Source: Bacillota bacterium
GTDB lineage: Bacteria > Bacillota > Clostridia > Christensenellales > DTU072
DNA length: 64,000 nucleotides
Reading direction: 5' to 3'
Assembly: GCA_023394875.1 (NCBI GenBank)
Contig: JAEXAB010000003.1
Location: 558,001 to 622,000, forward strand
The notes under the pieces were generated by a model that was not told the DNA's origin, searched no databases, and saw only the letters and a program-made list of their open reading frames with translations. A program made the position numbers and the translations under genes. Numbering within the stretch: position 1 is the stretch's first letter; each line of letters opens with the position of its first letter. Shown piece by piece: positions 61,274-64,000 of the stretch.

Positions 61274-62532
61274 TGGACTTTATAAAAGAACTGTCAAAAA
61301 AAGCCGACCACGTCAGCTTTCACACGCCTTCGCATGCAAACGTAATAGATAATGACTTGCTGCGACTGGATATAACAGAACTTCCTTACAGCGACAATCT
61401 TTTGTCCCCCAAAGGAATAATAAAAACACTTCAAGACGACATTGCCGCCGTGTATAACGTGGCGGCGTGTTTTATTTCTACACAGGGTGCTACTTCCTCC
61501 ATTATGACGGCAATATATGCACTGAAAGGCTTGGGAAGCTTTTTGATTGTCGGTAACGCCCACGTAAGCGTTTATAACGCGTTAAGAATATGCGGCTGTA
61601 AAGCCTATCGGGTAGACAATATTACCGAAGACACCCCCATTCCCGACGGCGTGGCTGTGGCGATACTGACCTCTCCTTCTTACTTTGGAAAAGTCCTTGA
61701 CTTAAACAAGATTACTGCTTATTTTAAGAGTATAAATATCCTTACTATAATCGACGCCGCCCACGGCAGCCACTTTGTATTTTCCGATAAACTACCAGTT
61801 TCGGCAACCGAATGTGGGGATTTGGTTATCCATAGTCTACATAAGACTTTGCCTGTGCTTACAGGCGGAAGCGTTTTACTATTAAAAGACACTACCTTTA
61901 TAAAGGAAGTTTCTTTAGCAAGAAAGACTCTCCACTCCACTTCTCCAAGCTACCTTGTTATGTCGTCCATTGCTAAGGCTTTTGCCGATTACAAGGTTAA
62001 CGGAAGCAAATATTACGATAAGATACATAAAGCAATCAATATTTTCAATAAGAACCTATCCTCTCCTTTCTCAGTTGTCGATACCGACGATTTTAGCCGT
62101 TTGGTAATAGCTTCCCCCTATGAAGCTAATGCGGTATACGATAAGTTGGCATCTATGGGTATTTATGCCGAAATGCATTATGGAAATCTGACGGTGTTTA
62201 TTGTTAACAACAATAATTATGAATACTTAACCAACCTAAATGAGGCTTTGAAGATTATTTCCCAAAAAAAACTGCCAAAATTCAAGGCTGAAGAAGTAGA
62301 AATACCCGCCGTAGAAATTCCTGTGGAACTGTTTTTCGGCAAGGATTTTGAATTTGTGGAGATAGAAAACGCCGAAAATAGGCGTTTATACAACGAAGTG
62401 GGGTTTTATCCCCCGGGTGTGCCTGTTTTTTTTGCCGGGCACCTCATAACCAAAGACGATGTAAACTTATTAATAATGCGGCGCGATGATTGTTTCGGAC
62501 TTGAATACGGTATGCTTTGTGTGGTAAAATAA
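61273..62532 (+). CDS. Orn/Lys/Arg decarboxylase family PLP protein
   Basis: 419 residues, a shortish member of the fold I decarboxylase family. FHTPSH near the start, QGATSS, DAAHGSHF and VIHSLHKTLPVLTGG with the PLP-binding Lys. The C-terminus has GFYPPGVPVFFAGH, typical of the family. Lies before tmk and holB as in Bacillus yaaO. Substrate (arginine, lysine or ornithine) is not determined. Confidence 0.85.
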   Translation: MDFIKELSKKADHVSFHTPSHANVIDNDLLRLDITELPYSDNLLSPKGIIKTLQDDIAAVYNVAACFISTQGATSSIMTAIYALKGLGSFLIVGNAHVSVYNALRICGCKAYRVDNITEDTPIPDGVAVAILTSPSYFGKVLDLNKITAYFKSINILTIIDAAHGSHFVFSDKLPVSATECGDLVIHSLHKTLPVLTGGSVLLLKDTTFIKEVSLARKTLHSTSPSYLVMSSIAKAFADYKVNGSKYYDKIHKAINIFNKNLSSPFSVVDTDDFSRLVIASPYEANAVYDKLASMGIYAEMHYGNLTVFIVNNNNYEYLTNLNEALKIISQKKLPKFKAEEVEIPAVEIPVELFFGKDFEFVEIENAENRRLYNEVGFYPPGVPVFFAGHLITKDDVNLLIMRRDDCFGLEYGMLCVVK

Positions 62533-62545
62533 TAGCGGAGAACCT

Positions 62546-63169
62546 ATGAATATAAAAAAGAGATTTATTACTTTTGAAGGATGCGAGGGTGTGGGTAAAT
62601 CCACCCAGCTAAATTTACTAAGAGAATATCTGGAAAAGACCAACCAGCCGGCAATTTTTACACGGGAGCCGGGAGGTACAGTCTTGGCGGAAAAAATTAG
62701 GGAACTTATCCTTACCGATAATATGACTTTCCAATGCGAAGCCTTGCTTTTTGCCGCCGCGCGCTGCGAACATATAAAAAACGTCATACTCCCAGCCTTG
62801 GATAACGGGCTATTGGTTGTTTGCGACCGCTATATCGACAGTTCTATCGCTTACCAAGGCTACGCGCGCAACTTAGGCGCCGATTATATCTATTCTATTA
62901 ACGAATTTGCCATAAACAATTGTCTGCCCGAAGCAACGGTTTTTATCGATATGAACCCCCTCACCTCTTGGCGCAGGCAGAAGGGCAAAATAATAGAAAA
63001 CGACCGTATGGAAAAAGAAAAGGACGATTTCCATTATCGCGTTTATGAGGGTTTCAAAAAAATTGAGGCTAATTCCGAACGTTTTATTACCGTCGTGCCC
63101 GACGTTGACAAAATGATAACCTCAAATAAAATAATAGAGGGCTTACGTAAAAAGGGGATAATAGATTGA
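62546..63169 (+). CDS. tmk: Thymidylate kinase
   Basis: 207 residues. P-loop FEGCEGVGKSTQ, REPGGT and DRYIDSSIAYQG are the standard dTMP kinase motifs. Makes dTDP for DNA synthesis. RBS GGAGAA before the ATG; overlaps the holB start by 4 nt. Confidence 0.95.
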   Translation: MNIKKRFITFEGCEGVGKSTQLNLLREYLEKTNQPAIFTREPGGTVLAEKIRELILTDNMTFQCEALLFAAARCEHIKNVILPALDNGLLVVCDRYIDSSIAYQGYARNLGADYIYSINEFAINNCLPEATVFIDMNPLTSWRRQKGKIIENDRMEKEKDDFHYRVYEGFKKIEANSERFITVVPDVDKMITSNKIIEGLRKKGIID

Positions 63170-64000
63170 GTTTGTCGCTTATAAAAAAGACTGAGGCTTA
63201 TATAAGACTCAATAAAGACATCATAAGCAATAACCTAACTCACGCTTATATTTTTGTAAGTGATGACAAAATCGCCCGCCAGGAAATGTTCACTGCCGCT
63301 GCAATAAAAATCCTTTGTGATAAAGGTTGCGGAGTTTGCAGCGTTTGCAGAGCCGTACTTGACAATCAATACGTAGAAATAATGACCCTTGACTGCGACA
63401 ATAAGGTAAAAGTTACTGATATCGAAGCGTTAATAGAAAGTGCCGCCATTTATCCTACCGTCGGAGAAAAGAAACTATACTATATAGAAAGCGCCCATAA
63501 ATTGAGCCAGCAGGCGCAAAATAAGCTACTGAAAACCTTTGAGGAACCGCCCGAATACGTTATTATATTCTTAGGCGTAAGCAATGAAAGCGGACTTCTA
63601 AGCACCATTAAGTCAAGAGCTAAGAAAATATACATAGAAAGCTTTTCCACAAGCGACATAGAAAATGAACTACTAAAAAAACATATCGACCCGTACGTTG
63701 CCAAGGTTTCGGCGGCATATGCTTTAGGAAATCTTACTAAGGCTTTTGAGTTTGCCGAAAACGAAAGCTACGTAGAATTATACAATCAATGCTTTGCTCT
63801 GCTCATAGAGTTGAAAAATTCGGGACAAATAGTGGAATTTTTGTTCAAACCTATGTTTAATAAGGATAATATTGCGCTAACGCTGGATTTTTTGGAGATA
63901 ATAATAGGCGATGTAATGAAAATTACTTCGGGAAGTAAAGCTAATTTATCCACTCAAAGAGAGGTAGATTTACTTACCATAGCAAAGACTTTTAACCACC
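63166..64000 (+). CDS. holB: DNA polymerase III delta' subunit HolB (cut by window edge)
   Basis: At least 278 residues, open at the right edge. Clamp-loader delta' pattern: THAYIFVSDD near the start, zinc-site cysteines CGVCSVC, YYIESAHKLSQQAQNKLLKTFEEPPEYVIIFLG and STIKSRAKKI (sensor region), with no intact ATPase P-loop. Start is TTG 63166 with AAGGGG upstream, coupled to tmk (TTGA). Confidence 0.9.
   Translation, partial: MSLSLIKKTEAYIRLNKDIISNNLTHAYIFVSDDKIARQEMFTAAAIKILCDKGCGVCSVCRAVLDNQYVEIMTLDCDNKVKVTDIEALIESAAIYPTVGEKKLYYIESAHKLSQQAQNKLLKTFEEPPEYVIIFLGVSNESGLLSTIKSRAKKIYIESFSTSDIENELLKKHIDPYVAKVSAAYALGNLTKAFEFAENESYVELYNQCFALLIELKNSGQIVEFLFKPMFNKDNIALTLDFLEIIIGDVMKITSGSKANLSTQREVDLLTIAKTFNH

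Overview
The window reads as low-GC, anaerobic, Clostridia-like Firmicutes chromosome from an uncultured-type lineage. Supporting signs are the gene order (pth-mfd, greA-lysS, tmk-holB, walJ with rlmH), AGGAGG-type ribosome binding sites, a Veg protein, a SipL-like DUF3794/LysM protein, an oxygen-sensitive two-subunit fumarase, and many lipoproteins. No rRNA, tRNA or CRISPR array was found.

Positions 1-14.9 kb look like the right part of a mobile defence island. At the left edge two large serine recombinases overlap in tandem (the downstream one is cut by the window edge), followed by a 42-residue ORF. A non-coding stretch of about 1.9 kb (2151-4088) holds several related cis-modules: TATAAT boxes preceded by short repeats of differing sequence, two with factor-independent terminators behind them, and two long inverted-repeat modules that share a 20-nt core but have different arms. 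To the right lies a tightly overlapping minus-strand operon (4089-14613): XRE regulator, C5-cytosine methyltransferase, an unknown 347-residue protein, a MutL/MORC-type GHKL ATPase, a Z1 helicase-like protein, a PD-(D/E)XK protein, an AIPR protein and an HNH nuclease. This matches the general MutL/MORC-associated modification-restriction theme. The island abuts the 3' end of rlmD (rumA), a known integration hotspot for serine-recombinase elements.

Positions 14.9-43.1 kb are mostly housekeeping: rlmD, a ComEC-like metallo-hydrolase, a 2,663-residue BspA-type leucine-rich-repeat lipoprotein, a phosphoribosyltransferase, a GNAT enzyme, fumarase, WalJ-type hydrolase, two CPBP membrane proteases, RlmH, an M14 peptidase, TadA, Pth, Mfd, and lipoproteins including an HtrA-like protease.

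Positions 43.1-55.4 kb form a minus-strand cell-surface cluster. It has two SipW-type signal peptidases, four TasA/camelysin-like exported proteins, a membrane-anchored McrB-like AAA+ ATPase with a coiled-coil partner, an alpha/beta hydrolase, and upstream a protein with a degenerate EAL-like domain. The first exported-protein gene has a 5' leader of about 160 nt that can fold into a closed multi-stem structure and carries a short upstream ORF. I read the cluster as a SipW-dependent surface-fibre locus with an unusual AAA+ module.

Positions 56-64 kb return to core genes: SipL-like protein, Veg, M28 peptidase, GreA, LysS, an Orn/Lys/Arg decarboxylase-family protein, Tmk and the start of HolB. 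The strongest candidates for new biology are the cis-module array at 2.7-3.8 kb, the defence operon with its unrecognised subunit, and the SipW/AAA+ cluster with its structured leader.
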